The notes: generated from the letters alone by a model not told the origin. A DNA stretch of 64,000 nucleotides from Pedobacter mendelii (GCF_014635725.1 NZ_BMDJ01000001.1:620001-684000), one strand, 5' to 3'. Shown: positions 18,057 to 27,162, numbered from the stretch's first letter. A program made the numbers and translations.

Positions 18057-18488
18057 ATGAAAAAACTGTTCCTTATTTTAGTACTCTTTACTGCATTTGG
18101 CTGTAAAAAGAAATCCATTAACCCGGAAGATATTACACAATATAACTGGTTGTTGTCGTCTGCTACCATCAGCCCAGCAATGGTCGTTAATGGAAAGCCT
18201 GAAACCAATTTTAAAACAATGGCTGGCCCATCGGGCTGCTTAAATAATAATTACACCCTTTCTTTTTCCAAAGATGGCACTTATGCTTTTAGTTCAAATG
18301 GGCCACTTTGTGATATGATTTCTTACAAAAATGCAAAGTATGCCCGCAATGGAAATGAAATTATCCTGAATGATGGCTTGAATCACAGCAGCATTTATAT
18401 TTTAAGTGGCAATAGCATTACTAATAAATATACATTTGAGCAAAATAACGTGAGTTATACCGTTACTTATATTTACAATCCGAAATAA
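18057..18488 (+). CDS. small lipoprotein, lipocalin-like, function unknown
   Basis: A 143-residue protein with a classic short signal and lipobox (LFTAFGC), followed by KKK. The mature domain contains TQYNWLLSSATISP, a single-strand-rich pattern and YTLSFSKDGTYAF, typical of lipocalin-like DUF proteins in Bacteroidota. The family call is inference. There is no partner gene; the next gene starts 207 bp away behind a hairpin. Confidence 0.65.
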   Translation: MKKLFLILVLFTAFGCKKKSINPEDITQYNWLLSSATISPAMVVNGKPETNFKTMAGPSGCLNNNYTLSFSKDGTYAFSSNGPLCDMISYKNAKYARNGNEIILNDGLNHSSIYILSGNSITNKYTFEQNNVSYTVTYIYNPK

Positions 18489-18630
18489 TTGAGTTTTTAC
18501 TCCTTGATTTGAACTTTGTGGTAAAAAATTGCCGTCATTTCTTTTACTGCGCATATTTCGCAGGTAAGAAAATTCAAAACTATTTAGCTACTGATGCGAT
18601 TTGTACATTTAATGGAAATCTTCTAACTTA

Positions 18631-18665
18631 CGGGCTAATATATCCGGGCACGGTACATTAGCCCG
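18631..18665 (+). other. hairpin upstream of the tyrosine phosphatase gene
   Basis: CGGGCTAAT (18631-18639) pairs perfectly with ATTAGCCCG (18657-18665) across a 17-nt loop, 30 bp upstream of the phosphatase start. No T-run follows directly. It could be a leader structure or the terminator of the preceding gene. Confidence 0.45.
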
Positions 18666-18695
18666 GTTCTTAAAAGTATAATACAATAACATATT

Positions 18696-19130
18696 TTGAA
18701 AATTTTGATGGTTTGCCTGGGCAATATCTGCCGTTCACCTTTGGCTGAAGGGATAATGCGCCATTTGGCTAGTGAAAAAAAATTAAACTGGGAGATTGCA
18801 TCTGCAGGCACTGGGAACTGGCATATTGGCAAAGCACCCGACCATAGAAGTGTTGCCGCAGCAAAGGCAAATGGTTACGATATAAGCAGTCAGCGGGCGC
18901 AGCAATTCAGCCATAGTATGTTTGCCGGATATGATTTGATATTCGTGATGGACAGGAATAATCTTGATGACGTACAGGCATTGGCAAAAACTCCGGAAGA
19001 GCGTAAAAAGGTGAAGTTATTTTTAGATAACGATGAAGTTACAGACCCATATTGGGATAATGCTTTGTTTGAGCCGGTTTGCAAGCAAGTGGAAGAACGA
19101 TGTAAAGAAATTATCAAACAACTTTCTTAA
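18696..19130 (+). CDS. low-molecular-weight protein-tyrosine phosphatase
   Basis: A 144-residue cytoplasmic phosphatase with the N-terminal P-loop CLGNICRS (C-X5-R-S, nucleophile Cys7) and the general-acid loop DPYWDN near residue 112. Length and motif order match the LMW-PTP family, which dephosphorylates tyrosine kinases or other phosphoproteins and is often linked to polysaccharide export. No kinase or capsule genes are nearby. The start is a TTG at 18696, giving MKILMVCLGN; an ATG at 18708 would leave only two residues before the Cys, so TTG is preferred. Confidence 0.92.
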   Translation: MKILMVCLGNICRSPLAEGIMRHLASEKKLNWEIASAGTGNWHIGKAPDHRSVAAAKANGYDISSQRAQQFSHSMFAGYDLIFVMDRNNLDDVQALAKTPEERKKVKLFLDNDEVTDPYWDNALFEPVCKQVEERCKEIIKQLS

Positions 19131-19173
19131 ATTAGTGCATCATTCAAGAACATAATCACGCTAACCACTTATC

Positions 19174-19917
19174 ATGAAAAATCTATTTTCAATTTGCTTG
19201 TTAATTATTGTAGTTTCTTTCTTTCAGAGTTATACCGTTGTTAAGAAAAATCCAAAAGTATTAGTTTTTTCTAAAACCAAAGGTTATCGCCACGCATCTA
19301 TCGAAAAAGGTAAAATAGCACTTATAAAATTAGGTGTTGAACATAATTTTTCAGTTGATACGACAGAGAACTCAGCTTTATTTACCGAAGAAAATTTAAA
19401 GAAATATGCTGCTGTGATTTTTTTAAGCACAACTGGTGATGTTTTGGATGATAAACAACAATCTGCGTTTGAAAAATACATTCAAGCGGGAGGCGGTTAT
19501 GTTGGTGTACATGCAGCAACAGATACAGAATATGATTGGCCTTGGTATGGAAAACTTGCTGGTGCTTATTTCTTAAGCCATCCAGAACAGCAAAATGCCA
19601 GATTTGTAATTAAAGATAAGAAACATCCTTCTACAAAATTTTTTACTGATTCTGTTTGGATGCACCGTGATGAACTGTACAATTTCAAAGATATTAATCC
19701 TGACATTAAGGTTTTAATAACCATTGATGAATCATCTTACAAAGGTGGTAAAAATGGAAATTTCCATCCATTTAGCTGGTATCATAACTTTGACGGAGGC
19801 AGATCATTTTACACCTCAATGGGCCATACCGATGAGTGCTGGGTTGACAATTTGTTTTTAAAACATTTATACGGTGGTATTAAGTATGCAATGAGCCGAC
19901 AAAAGAAATTGGATTAA
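19174..19917 (+). CDS. secreted ThuA-domain protein
   Basis: A 247-residue protein with an N-terminal hydrophobic signal (residues about 4-19). The rest is the ThuA fold, a class I glutamine amidotransferase-like domain: VLVFSKTKGYRHASI at the start, the segment GGYVGVHAATDTEYDWPWYG and the His-rich end FYTSMGHTDECW. ThuA proteins are linked to sugar metabolism, but the reaction is not well established. It starts 43 bp after the phosphatase gene, so read-through is possible. Confidence 0.85.
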   Translation: MKNLFSICLLIIVVSFFQSYTVVKKNPKVLVFSKTKGYRHASIEKGKIALIKLGVEHNFSVDTTENSALFTEENLKKYAAVIFLSTTGDVLDDKQQSAFEKYIQAGGGYVGVHAATDTEYDWPWYGKLAGAYFLSHPEQQNARFVIKDKKHPSTKFFTDSVWMHRDELYNFKDINPDIKVLITIDESSYKGGKNGNFHPFSWYHNFDGGRSFYTSMGHTDECWVDNLFLKHLYGGIKYAMSRQKKLD

Positions 19918-19963
19918 TCCAAAGCACATTCTAAATTGCCTTAAATCTACGATTACTTTTAAG

Positions 19964-20647
19964 CTACTTCTTAATTTTAAACTGATTATTAGAATTAACC
20001 AGGTAAATATAATTTAGCATACAAAACGATGCTATGGCACCGAAAGTATGCCACAGGAAATGTGTACCAACAATTAATATTTCCCACTTATCTGCAATAC
20101 GAAAAGTTAAGGCAAATATAAATGCAATCAAGGCAAAGCCAACCCACTTTCCATTTTTCCATTCTGTTTTAAGCAAATATCCAAAAACAGGAAAAAGAAC
20201 TAAAGCAGCCATAAATGCATAATTAATATTGATAAAGATCTGGAAATCGCCACCCGTGAATTGTCTCCTTAAAAAGATCTGAAATAAAGCATATAATACA
20301 ACAATTAATGCTGCAAAATACCACTTTGTAATTTTAGCCAAAAAATATGTTCCGGCAGATAGACATAACAACATTATCGGAACCCAGTCCATCATTATAA
20401 ATATTGGCCATCTTCTTAAACCATGATAAGTTGTCCCGCCGATGCCTCCTATGTATAACAATACCAATGCGAAACTTAAAAATGTATGTAATTTAAAATT
20501 TCCCCAAAGTTTAAAAGTAAAATAAACTGCAATTGCTAAAAAGAAGCAGCTCGTAATTGTATTCAAAGGCTCAGGAAATAATTGAGAGAGATTTGTTTCG
20601 GTGTACATGGTGCCACCATCGGGAGGATTCTGGGCGAAAGCATTCAT
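19964..20647 (-). CDS. CREST-superfamily membrane hydrolase, alkaline ceramidase-like
   Basis: A 227-residue protein with about seven hydrophobic segments. Conserved polar residues sit where the CREST/alkaline ceramidase family has them: EPLNTITS (residues 26-33), GGTTYHG (His75), MMDWVPI (Asp87) and the C-terminal THFLWH (His196 and His200, HxxxH). In that family these bind zinc and hydrolyse an amide such as ceramide. The start at 20647 (MNAFAQNPPDGG) is chosen over 20683, whose extra twelve residues look untypical. It is monocistronic. Substrate is unknown; a sphingolipid or other amide lipid is plausible in this phylum. Confidence 0.7.
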   Translation of the reverse strand: MNAFAQNPPDGGTMYTETNLSQLFPEPLNTITSCFFLAIAVYFTFKLWGNFKLHTFLSFALVLLYIGGIGGTTYHGLRRWPIFIMMDWVPIMLLCLSAGTYFLAKITKWYFAALIVVLYALFQIFLRRQFTGGDFQIFININYAFMAALVLFPVFGYLLKTEWKNGKWVGFALIAFIFALTFRIADKWEILIVGTHFLWHTFGAIASFCMLNYIYLVNSNNQFKIKK

Positions 20648-20925
20648 AATTTTAAAACATGTGATGGTTTTGAAAGCTTGCAATCTGCATTTATAAAACC
20701 ATTATATTAGTCTTTTAGGTGTGGATTTTAAGTAAAAAAAATGCGACTGTAGCTTAACGAATTAGTAACATACATCGATATTATTGAGTTCCACCTGATT
20801 AAACCAGAAATTGTAGTTAAATTAATCTTAGTATAGCTAAGCGTTGTGAGCATTTATAAAAGATGAAAAACCTTTTTTTAATTGGCTGTGTTGAAACAAT
20901 ACATCGAAACTGTAAATAAAAAAAC

Positions 20926-21381
20926 ATGAAAACTATAACAGCAACAACAGAAATTTTAAACGACTTAGTTCAAATTAATAACGACCGCATAGAAGGTTAT
21001 GAAAAAGCTCGTCAGGAATTAAAAGATAATGATGCAGATTTAAAATCTTTATTCTTGAATATGATTGAAGAAAGTCAGAAATATAAAATGGCTTTAGCAA
21101 CAGAAGTAGCTGCTTCAGGTCAAGACATCGAAACTGGCACAACAACGTCAGGTAAAATTTATAGAGGCTGGATGGATGTGAAGGCTCTATTTACAGGCCA
21201 TGACCGTCAAACTGTTTTAAACAATTGTGAGTTTGGCGAAGATGCAGCTCAAAATGCATATAAATTGGCTTTGGAAGAAGAAGATTTACCTTCAAACATC
21301 AGATCATTAATTTCTGATCAAAAAGCTTCTTTAAGACAGTCGCATGATGAAATTAAAAGATTACGTGATGCTCAAGCTTAA
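20926..21381 (+). CDS. DUF2383 / PA2169-type four-helix-bundle protein
   Basis: A 151-residue, highly charged, all-helical cytoplasmic protein. The opening (residues about 6-24: ATTEILNDLVQINNDRIEG) and the later segment IRSLISDQKASLRQSHDEIK fit the DUF2383 ferritin-like bundle. Bacteroidota genomes often carry such proteins, commonly with stress-related expression; the molecular role is unknown. It ends at a bidirectional terminator shared with the convergent cyanophycin synthetase gene. Confidence 0.85.
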   Translation: MKTITATTEILNDLVQINNDRIEGYEKARQELKDNDADLKSLFLNMIEESQKYKMALATEVAASGQDIETGTTTSGKIYRGWMDVKALFTGHDRQTVLNNCEFGEDAAQNAYKLALEEEDLPSNIRSLISDQKASLRQSHDEIKRLRDAQA

Positions 21382-21394
21382 AATTTGATATCAT

Positions 21395-21428
21395 AAAAAA
21401 ACCTCCTGATGAATCGGGAGGTTTTTTT
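21395..21428 (+). terminator. bidirectional intrinsic terminator
   Basis: The stem CCTCCTGAT/ATCGGGAGG (one G-T wobble) is flanked by an A-run on the left and a T-run on the right, so it can end both the DUF2383 gene and the convergent cyanophycin synthetase gene. Confidence 0.85.
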
Positions 21429-21446
21429 ATGCTTTTTATTTCTTAT

Positions 21447-24062
21447 TTAAGATTCCAGTTCCCTATCCAAATGCTCTGTAACTCTTTGAATGGTATTATC
21501 TATAGTATTACTTAAAATGGTTAGATAAGAACCTTTTTTGGCATGGTCAATTGCGATTTGTAAACACTCCGTACTCTTGTTATTGATAATAATTTCCTTG
21601 TTCGGATCAACCTCTTTAATACCTTTTACCAACAAATCTATTAATTCATCTTGAGTACGTCCGCGTAAATATTTTTCCTGGCAGATGTAAATTTTATCAA
21701 ACATTTGTGCAGAAATTCTAGCCGTTTCCATAATATCCTCGTCACGTCTATCTCCTGTTCCCGAAATAATACCAACATGTTCAGTTGCTTCCACGCTGTG
21801 CAAATACGCTTTAACACCATTAAAGCCATCAGGATTGTGCGCAAAATCTACCAACACTTTAAAATCTTTAAATCTAAAAATATTCATCCTACCGGGAGTA
21901 TGTGCTGCCGATGGAATAAAGGTTTCGAGCGATAAACGAATATCATCTGTTTTATAACCCCACAAATATGCCGCTAGCGTTGCTGCTAAAACATTCTGAA
22001 TCATGAAATTTACTGAACCACCAAAAGTCAACGGTACGTGGGTTGCTTTATCAACACGTAATTTCCAATCGCCTGTTTTAATCGTTATGTAGCCATTCTC
22101 ATAAATTGCTGCAATACCACCTTTTTTGCAATGCTCTTTAATAACCGGATTGTTCTCATCCATACTAAAATAAGCAACATTACAACGGGCATCTCTGGCT
22201 ATTTTAACACAATAACCATTATCAGCATTTAAAACAGCCCAGCCTTTACGCCTAACCGCACCAATTACTACTGCTTTTACACGTGCTAAATCATCAAGAT
22301 TATGAATATCTGATATACCTAAATGGTCTTCCTGAATGTTAGTGATAACACCAATATCACACTGGTTGAATCCTAAACCTGCCCTTAAAATTCCACCACG
22401 GGCGGTTTCTAATACAGCAAATTCAACCGTTGGGTCTTTTAAAATAAACTCTGCACTAACAGGCCCCGTAGTATCGCCTTTCATCAACATTGTGTTGTGA
22501 ACGTAAACGCCATCAGAAGTTGTAAAGCCAACTCGTTTACCATTACTACGAATAATGTGGGCAATTAAACGGGTTGTTGTAGTTTTTCCATTTGTACCTG
22601 TAACCGCAATTATCGGAATTTGGGATAATTTTCCCTGTGGATAAAGCATATCGATAACCGATGCAGCAACGTTTCTTGGCAAGCCTTCGCTTGGAGCAAG
22701 GTGCATCCTAAAACCAGGTGCTGCATTTACTTCTAATACAACGCCTCCATTTTCAGTTAATGGTTGAGTTAAGTTCTGCGCCATAATATCAATACCGCAA
22801 ATGTCCAATCCGATAACTCTCGAAATTCGTTCGCAAATAAAAATATTTTGTGGATGAACAATATCGGTTACATCAATGGATGTTCCGCCAGTGCTTAAAT
22901 TTGCAGTAGATTTTAGATACACTATCTCTCCCTTTTCAGGAATCGTTTCTAAAGTATATTCTTTTTTTGCAAGTAAATCTAAAGTATCTCTGTCAACCGA
23001 AATTTCTGTTAAAACGTTTTCATGGCCATAACCGCGACGAGGATCTTCATTCTCCTTATCAATTAATTCTTGGATGGTATGAATGCCGTTACCTTTAACA
23101 TGTGCAGGATCACGTTGTGCAGCTGCAACAACTTTATGGTCAATAACCAAAATACGGAAATCAAAGCCTGTTATAAATTTCTCGATAATTACCTTGCGAG
23201 AATAGGTTTTGGCATATTCAAATGCTGCTTTTGCAGCCTCTAATGTTTTTACATTTATAGTTGCACCCTTACCGTGGTTACCATCTAAAGGTTTAAAAAC
23301 CAAAGGAAAGCCAACTTTTTTAACAGATGCTTCTAAATCATCTGGATTGGATATGGTTACACCAGATGCTACAGGAATTGCTGCTTCGGTTAATAAACGT
23401 TTAGTTTCTTCTTTATTACTGGCAATATCAACTGCAATACTACTTGTTTTCTCAGTCATGGTAGCTCTAAAACGAACCTGGTTTTTGCCATAACCCAGCT
23501 GCACCAAAGAACTTTTATTTAACCTAATCCAAGGTATGCTTCTGCTTACAGCTTCCTGAACAATAGAACCTGTACTTGGCCCTAATGCTTCCAACTCACG
23601 AATTTCCTTCATCCGTCGGATATCGTGATCTAAATCATATTCTTCATTATCAATCAAAGCCTGCGCTATTTTTACCGATGCTTCAGCAGCATAAACACCA
23701 ACTTTTTCTTCTAAATAACTAAATACTACATTATATATGCCATCAGTTTTAGTTTGGCGTGTACGGCCAAAACCGGTTTCCATACCAGCAATGGTTTGAA
23801 TTTCTAAAGCGATATGCTCAATAACATGGCCCATCCATGTGCCTTCTTTTACGCGGGTAAAAAAGCCTCCTTCAACACCTTTGGAACAGCGGTGACTAAA
23901 CATGCTTGGCAAAAGCTTTTCTATTCTTTCGCTAAATCCTTCGATCGTATTTGTTGGTCTTTGCTCTAATTCTTCTAAATCAAGTCGCATTTGAATTAGT
24001 TTTTTGCGATTGATAGACCATATATTTGGCCCTCTTAATACTTGTATGTTTGATATCTTCAT
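21447..24062 (-). CDS. cphA: cyanophycin synthetase
   Basis: An 871-residue enzyme that polymerises L-aspartate and L-arginine into cyanophycin using ATP. Domain order is complete: an N-terminal domain (about 1-160) with GTWMGHVIEHIALEIQ, an ATP-grasp domain (about 215-475) with the glycine-rich loop KPLDGNHGKG, and a Mur-ligase-like domain (from about 490) with the P-loop VTGTNGKTTTT and a C-terminal part including GVISGTGDRRDEDI. The length is the family norm. It is transcribed away from the cyanophycinase gene across a 293-bp divergent spacer. The product should be an insoluble nitrogen reserve in the cytoplasm. Confidence 0.93.
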   Translation of the reverse strand: MKISNIQVLRGPNIWSINRKKLIQMRLDLEELEQRPTNTIEGFSERIEKLLPSMFSHRCSKGVEGGFFTRVKEGTWMGHVIEHIALEIQTIAGMETGFGRTRQTKTDGIYNVVFSYLEEKVGVYAAEASVKIAQALIDNEEYDLDHDIRRMKEIRELEALGPSTGSIVQEAVSRSIPWIRLNKSSLVQLGYGKNQVRFRATMTEKTSSIAVDIASNKEETKRLLTEAAIPVASGVTISNPDDLEASVKKVGFPLVFKPLDGNHGKGATINVKTLEAAKAAFEYAKTYSRKVIIEKFITGFDFRILVIDHKVVAAAQRDPAHVKGNGIHTIQELIDKENEDPRRGYGHENVLTEISVDRDTLDLLAKKEYTLETIPEKGEIVYLKSTANLSTGGTSIDVTDIVHPQNIFICERISRVIGLDICGIDIMAQNLTQPLTENGGVVLEVNAAPGFRMHLAPSEGLPRNVAASVIDMLYPQGKLSQIPIIAVTGTNGKTTTTRLIAHIIRSNGKRVGFTTSDGVYVHNTMLMKGDTTGPVSAEFILKDPTVEFAVLETARGGILRAGLGFNQCDIGVITNIQEDHLGISDIHNLDDLARVKAVVIGAVRRKGWAVLNADNGYCVKIARDARCNVAYFSMDENNPVIKEHCKKGGIAAIYENGYITIKTGDWKLRVDKATHVPLTFGGSVNFMIQNVLAATLAAYLWGYKTDDIRLSLETFIPSAAHTPGRMNIFRFKDFKVLVDFAHNPDGFNGVKAYLHSVEATEHVGIISGTGDRRDEDIMETARISAQMFDKIYICQEKYLRGRTQDELIDLLVKGIKEVDPNKEIIINNKSTECLQIAIDHAKKGSYLTILSNTIDNTIQRVTEHLDRELES

Positions 24063-24316
24063 GTAATATTTTGTAGTTTTTTGTTAAACAAGGGTTTGGG
24101 ATAGCTTATTTAATTCAATTCGAGATTGTAAAATTGATGATTGTAAAATATGAATTTATTTTTAAAATTGTTGCTGCATTTACCTAAATCAATTTTTTGG
24201 TACAATTGTTTTATTTTCAGCGCAAAACAACTTATTTTTTATATAATTAATTTTAACGTTTGTTAATAAAGTGAATATTATTGACAAAAAAAGTCGTAAT
24301 TTTTATCTTATCCTGA

Positions 24317-24324
24317 TATATTTG
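24317..24324 (+). promoter_or_regulatory. -7 element of the cyanophycinase promoter
   Basis: TATATTTG matches TAnnTTTG and lies 31 bp before the cyanophycinase ATG. The divergent spacer (24063-24355) otherwise holds only AT-rich sequence. Confidence 0.55.
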
Positions 24325-24355
24325 GGTTTTTCGATACAATAATAATACACAAAGA

Positions 24356-25231
24356 ATGGTTCCGAAGGGTAAACTCATCATCATAGGTGGCGCAATAAAC
24401 ACAGGTAGCTTTGCAGAAACACAGTTCGGATTACCCGAAAACATGAATTTCTTTGAGCGTGGAATTTTAAAAAGAATTACTACCGAATCAATTAAAGATA
24501 TAGAATCACGTTTCGAAATCATTACAACGGCTTCACTTATGCCTGAAAAAGTTGGTGAAGAATATATTAAAGCTTACGCCCAATTAGATGTTCATAATGT
24601 TGGTGTGTTAAATATAACCAACCGCGAAGAAGCAAATAGCGAAGAAAATTCTGAACGTATAAAAGCTGCAGATGTAATCGTTTTTACCGGAGGCGACCAA
24701 TTGCGTTTATCTTCCATTTTCGGAGGAACTAAAATTCATCAAATTCTTTTAGATAAATATAAAAATGAACCTGTAGTTATAGCTGGGACTTCTGCAGGTG
24801 CCGCTGCAAGCTCAAAAAATATGATTTATCAGGGAAGCAGTAAAGATGCGTTATTAAAAGGTGAAGTTAAAATTACAGGCGGATTAGGTTTTATTGATGA
24901 TGTTATTGTTGATACACACTTTGTTCAACGTGGAAGAATTGGCCGTTTGTTGTATGCTGCAGCAAGTAATCCTGGTATTTTAGGTATTGGTTTAGGCGAA
25001 GATACAGGTCTTTTTATTTCTGACGGCCATGTTATGGAGGCCATTGGTTCGGGTATGGTAATACTTGTTGATGGACGCCAAATGGCAGATACAAATTTAA
25101 CCGATGTGGAAATGGGCCAACCTGTATCAATAAAAAATATGGTTGTACATGTAATGTGCGATGGAGATGTGTACGATTTAACAGATCATAGTTTGGTTAT
25201 TCATCACCCAAAAGTTGTTCCTATAGGATAG
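24356..25231 (+). CDS. cphB: cyanophycinase
   Basis: A 291-residue serine peptidase of family S51 that cuts cyanophycin into beta-aspartyl-arginine dipeptides. The nucleophile elbow GTSAGAAASS is near residue 144. The family His lies in VDTHFVQRGRIGRL, and a Glu in GLGEDTGLF completes the expected set. There is no signal peptide, so it is the intracellular form that mobilises stored polymer. The gene is divergent from cyanophycin synthetase and 137 bp upstream of an isoaspartyl peptidase gene. Confidence 0.93.
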   Translation: MVPKGKLIIIGGAINTGSFAETQFGLPENMNFFERGILKRITTESIKDIESRFEIITTASLMPEKVGEEYIKAYAQLDVHNVGVLNITNREEANSEENSERIKAADVIVFTGGDQLRLSSIFGGTKIHQILLDKYKNEPVVIAGTSAGAAASSKNMIYQGSSKDALLKGEVKITGGLGFIDDVIVDTHFVQRGRIGRLLYAAASNPGILGIGLGEDTGLFISDGHVMEAIGSGMVILVDGRQMADTNLTDVEMGQPVSIKNMVVHVMCDGDVYDLTDHSLVIHHPKVVPIG

Positions 25232-25249
25232 AAGGTTATATTGCTTAAT

Positions 25250-25360
25250 CTTGATACTTACTACTAGATACTTGATACTAAATACTTACTACTAGATACT
25301 AAAATCTTACTGCTTAATACTTGATTTTAATTACTTGATACTCGCTATTAAATCTCGATA
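25250..25360. repeat. degenerate short repeats (ATACTTGATACTAAAT-like)
   Basis: The 18-bp block ATACTTACTACTAGATAC occurs at 25254-25271 and 25282-25299 (period 28 bp), amid many TACTTGATACT and GCTTAATACTTGA variants. It fills the spacer between cyanophycinase and the isoaspartyl peptidase. Confidence 0.75.
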
Positions 25361-25368
25361 CTTACAAA

Positions 25369-26211
25369 ATGAAACTAATTATACATGGTGGCTTTTTCAG
25401 CGAGTCATCTACCAATCAGGAAACTAAAAAAGCTAAGCAAGATGCTTTATCCCAGATAGTTACGTTTGGTTACGAATATTTAAAAAGCCACACAGCCTTA
25501 GAAACTGTGGTTTATACCGTTTCCTTGCTGGAAGATAATGATTTATTTAATGCAGGAATTGGCTCTCAAATTCAGAGTGATGGAAAAGTTCGTTTAAGCG
25601 CATCACTAATGGATGGTAAAACAGAAAAGTTTAGTGGCGTAATAAATATTGAGGATGTTAAAAATCCGGTTGAAATTGCTAAAAATCTTTTAAACTATGA
25701 TGACCGGGTTTTAAGCGGCGAGGGTGCACAGCTTTTCGCAAGAAATAAAGGATTTGAATATTTTAATCCGATAACCAAACAACGTCAATCAGAATACGAG
25801 GCAAAATTAAACCAGCAAAATAATAAAGGTACCGTTGGATGTGTTGCTTTAGATGATAGTGGCAATTTAGCTGCAGCCACTTCAACAGGCGGAAAAGGTT
25901 TTGAAATTCCTTGTCGCGTTAGCGATTCTGCTACTGTTGCTGGCAATTACGCAAATCAATACGCTGGCATCTCTTGCACAGGCGTTGGTGAAGATATTGT
26001 AAGTGGTGCTTTGGCGGCTAAAATTGTAACCAGAGTTACAGATGGTTTTACCTTAAAAGCAGCTACTGATAAATCATTCGCAGAACTTAAATCTTTCGAT
26101 GGCTTTGCCGGAGTTGTAGGAATTAGTGCGGAAGGTGAAATTTATCATTGCGATTCGCATCCTTACATGGTTTGGGCATCTTTTGATCTTAATTTACAGG
26201 TATTTAGCTAA
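25369..26211 (+). CDS. isoaspartyl peptidase / plant-type L-asparaginase
   Basis: A 280-residue Ntn-hydrolase that is autocleaved before a Thr. The cleavage motif is NNKGTVGCVALD, with Thr in GTVG as nucleophile. The substrate-binding GGKGFEIPCRVSDSATVAGN and the C-terminal GAL stretch are also family features. It is shorter than E. coli IaaA (about 320). Enzymes of this group split beta-aspartyl dipeptides, including beta-Asp-Arg from cyanophycinase, and asparagine. Its position directly behind cyanophycinase suggests it finishes cyanophycin breakdown. There is no export signal. Confidence 0.9.
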   Translation: MKLIIHGGFFSESSTNQETKKAKQDALSQIVTFGYEYLKSHTALETVVYTVSLLEDNDLFNAGIGSQIQSDGKVRLSASLMDGKTEKFSGVINIEDVKNPVEIAKNLLNYDDRVLSGEGAQLFARNKGFEYFNPITKQRQSEYEAKLNQQNNKGTVGCVALDDSGNLAAATSTGGKGFEIPCRVSDSATVAGNYANQYAGISCTGVGEDIVSGALAAKIVTRVTDGFTLKAATDKSFAELKSFDGFAGVVGISAEGEIYHCDSHPYMVWASFDLNLQVFS

Positions 26212-26228
26212 AAATTCATTTAAAGTAT

Positions 26229-26236
26229 TATTTTTG
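26229..26236 (+). promoter_or_regulatory. -7 element before the TPR gene
   Basis: TATTTTTG ends 4 bp before the ATG at 26241, so the transcript is leaderless, or translation begins at the in-frame ATG at 26250. Confidence 0.55.
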
Positions 26237-26240
26237 TTGC

Positions 26241-26921
26241 ATGACTAAAATGGTTCTGGCTCTTTTTTGCCTTTTTGCCTCTCTACAACTTTACGCTCAA
26301 AATATAGATAAAGCCGACCAAGAACCTGGGTTTGGTGGAAGTGCAATTAATATTGCGGTTTCTAAATACGATCTTGCCGAAGGAACCAATTACTTTGAAG
26401 ATGCTCAAAGCCTTGAAAAGAAAGGTGATTTTAATGAAGCATTAACCCTATTTGGCAAAGCAGCTTTTGAATTTAATGCCGTAAAAAACTTTAATCTGTA
26501 TTGCCAGGCACTTATAAAAATGAGCAATATGCATTATCAACTCGGGCGTTTTATGGATGCTGAACAAATTTTGCTTAATGTGGTGCTTAAAAATTATTCT
26601 AAAATGGGCAGTCGCGTAGGGCAAATGAATACTTACAACATTTTAGGAAAGGTTTATCTGGCTGATAGTAAATACACACAATCTATGTGGTTTTATACTC
26701 AACAGGGTATTTTAGCCAAACAACTTAGAAGTAATAGTTCTTTTATCGAATCGGTATTAGGGCTTGCGCAAGTAAAAATCAGGAAGAAGGATTTTACGCT
26801 GGCATCAAAAGATTTAAAGCAGGCGGAGCTTTTAGCCAATGCCATAAAAAGTTCTCAATATAAATCTCAAATAAAAGATGCCCGCGAAATGATTGCATCT
26901 AAAACAACTCCTAAAAAATAA
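26241..26921 (+). CDS. secreted TPR-repeat protein
   Basis: A 226-residue protein with a signal peptide ending near LYAQ (residues about 4-20) and then about four TPR-like helical hairpins, for example EALTLFGKAAFEFNAVKNF and ALIKMSNMHYQLGRFMDAEQ. TPR domains bind other proteins, so it is probably a periplasmic adaptor. The partner is unknown. It is 29 bp after the isoaspartyl peptidase gene but has its own promoter-like element. Confidence 0.75.
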   Translation: MTKMVLALFCLFASLQLYAQNIDKADQEPGFGGSAINIAVSKYDLAEGTNYFEDAQSLEKKGDFNEALTLFGKAAFEFNAVKNFNLYCQALIKMSNMHYQLGRFMDAEQILLNVVLKNYSKMGSRVGQMNTYNILGKVYLADSKYTQSMWFYTQQGILAKQLRSNSSFIESVLGLAQVKIRKKDFTLASKDLKQAELLANAIKSSQYKSQIKDAREMIASKTTPKK

Positions 26922-26950
26922 CCTTTTGCTTTAAGAATGCATTTATTAGG

Positions 26951-26967
26951 ATGCCTGTCAGGCATCA
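26951..26967 (+). terminator. short hairpin terminator after the TPR gene
   Basis: GATGCCTGTCAGGCATC forms a GC-rich stem with a tiny loop and is followed by ATTATTTC. The T-run is weak. The larger spacer 26922-27240 also contains the promoter and leader of the downstream protease gene. Confidence 0.5.
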
Positions 26968-27123
26968 TTATTTCAGCAGAAAATTAGGATTCTCTAATAA
27001 CTGACATCTATAATTATATAATTTCTTCACAATAAACACAAATGTTAATTTTTGTTAAAATATATTACGCCTAAAGGCCTGATATTAAAACAAAAAGTGC
27101 TGTGTTGGGTTGTTTTATAGCAA

Positions 27124-27154
27124 TTGACAAATAAAAACCTTTTAGTTAGATTTG
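27124..27154 (+). promoter_or_regulatory. promoter of the tail-specific protease gene
   Basis: TTG (27124-27126) lies 20 bp upstream of TAGATTTG (27147-27154), a good -33/-7 pair. It is expected to start RNA near 27158, about 80 nt before the ATG. Confidence 0.55.
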
Positions 27155-27162
27155 AACCATTT

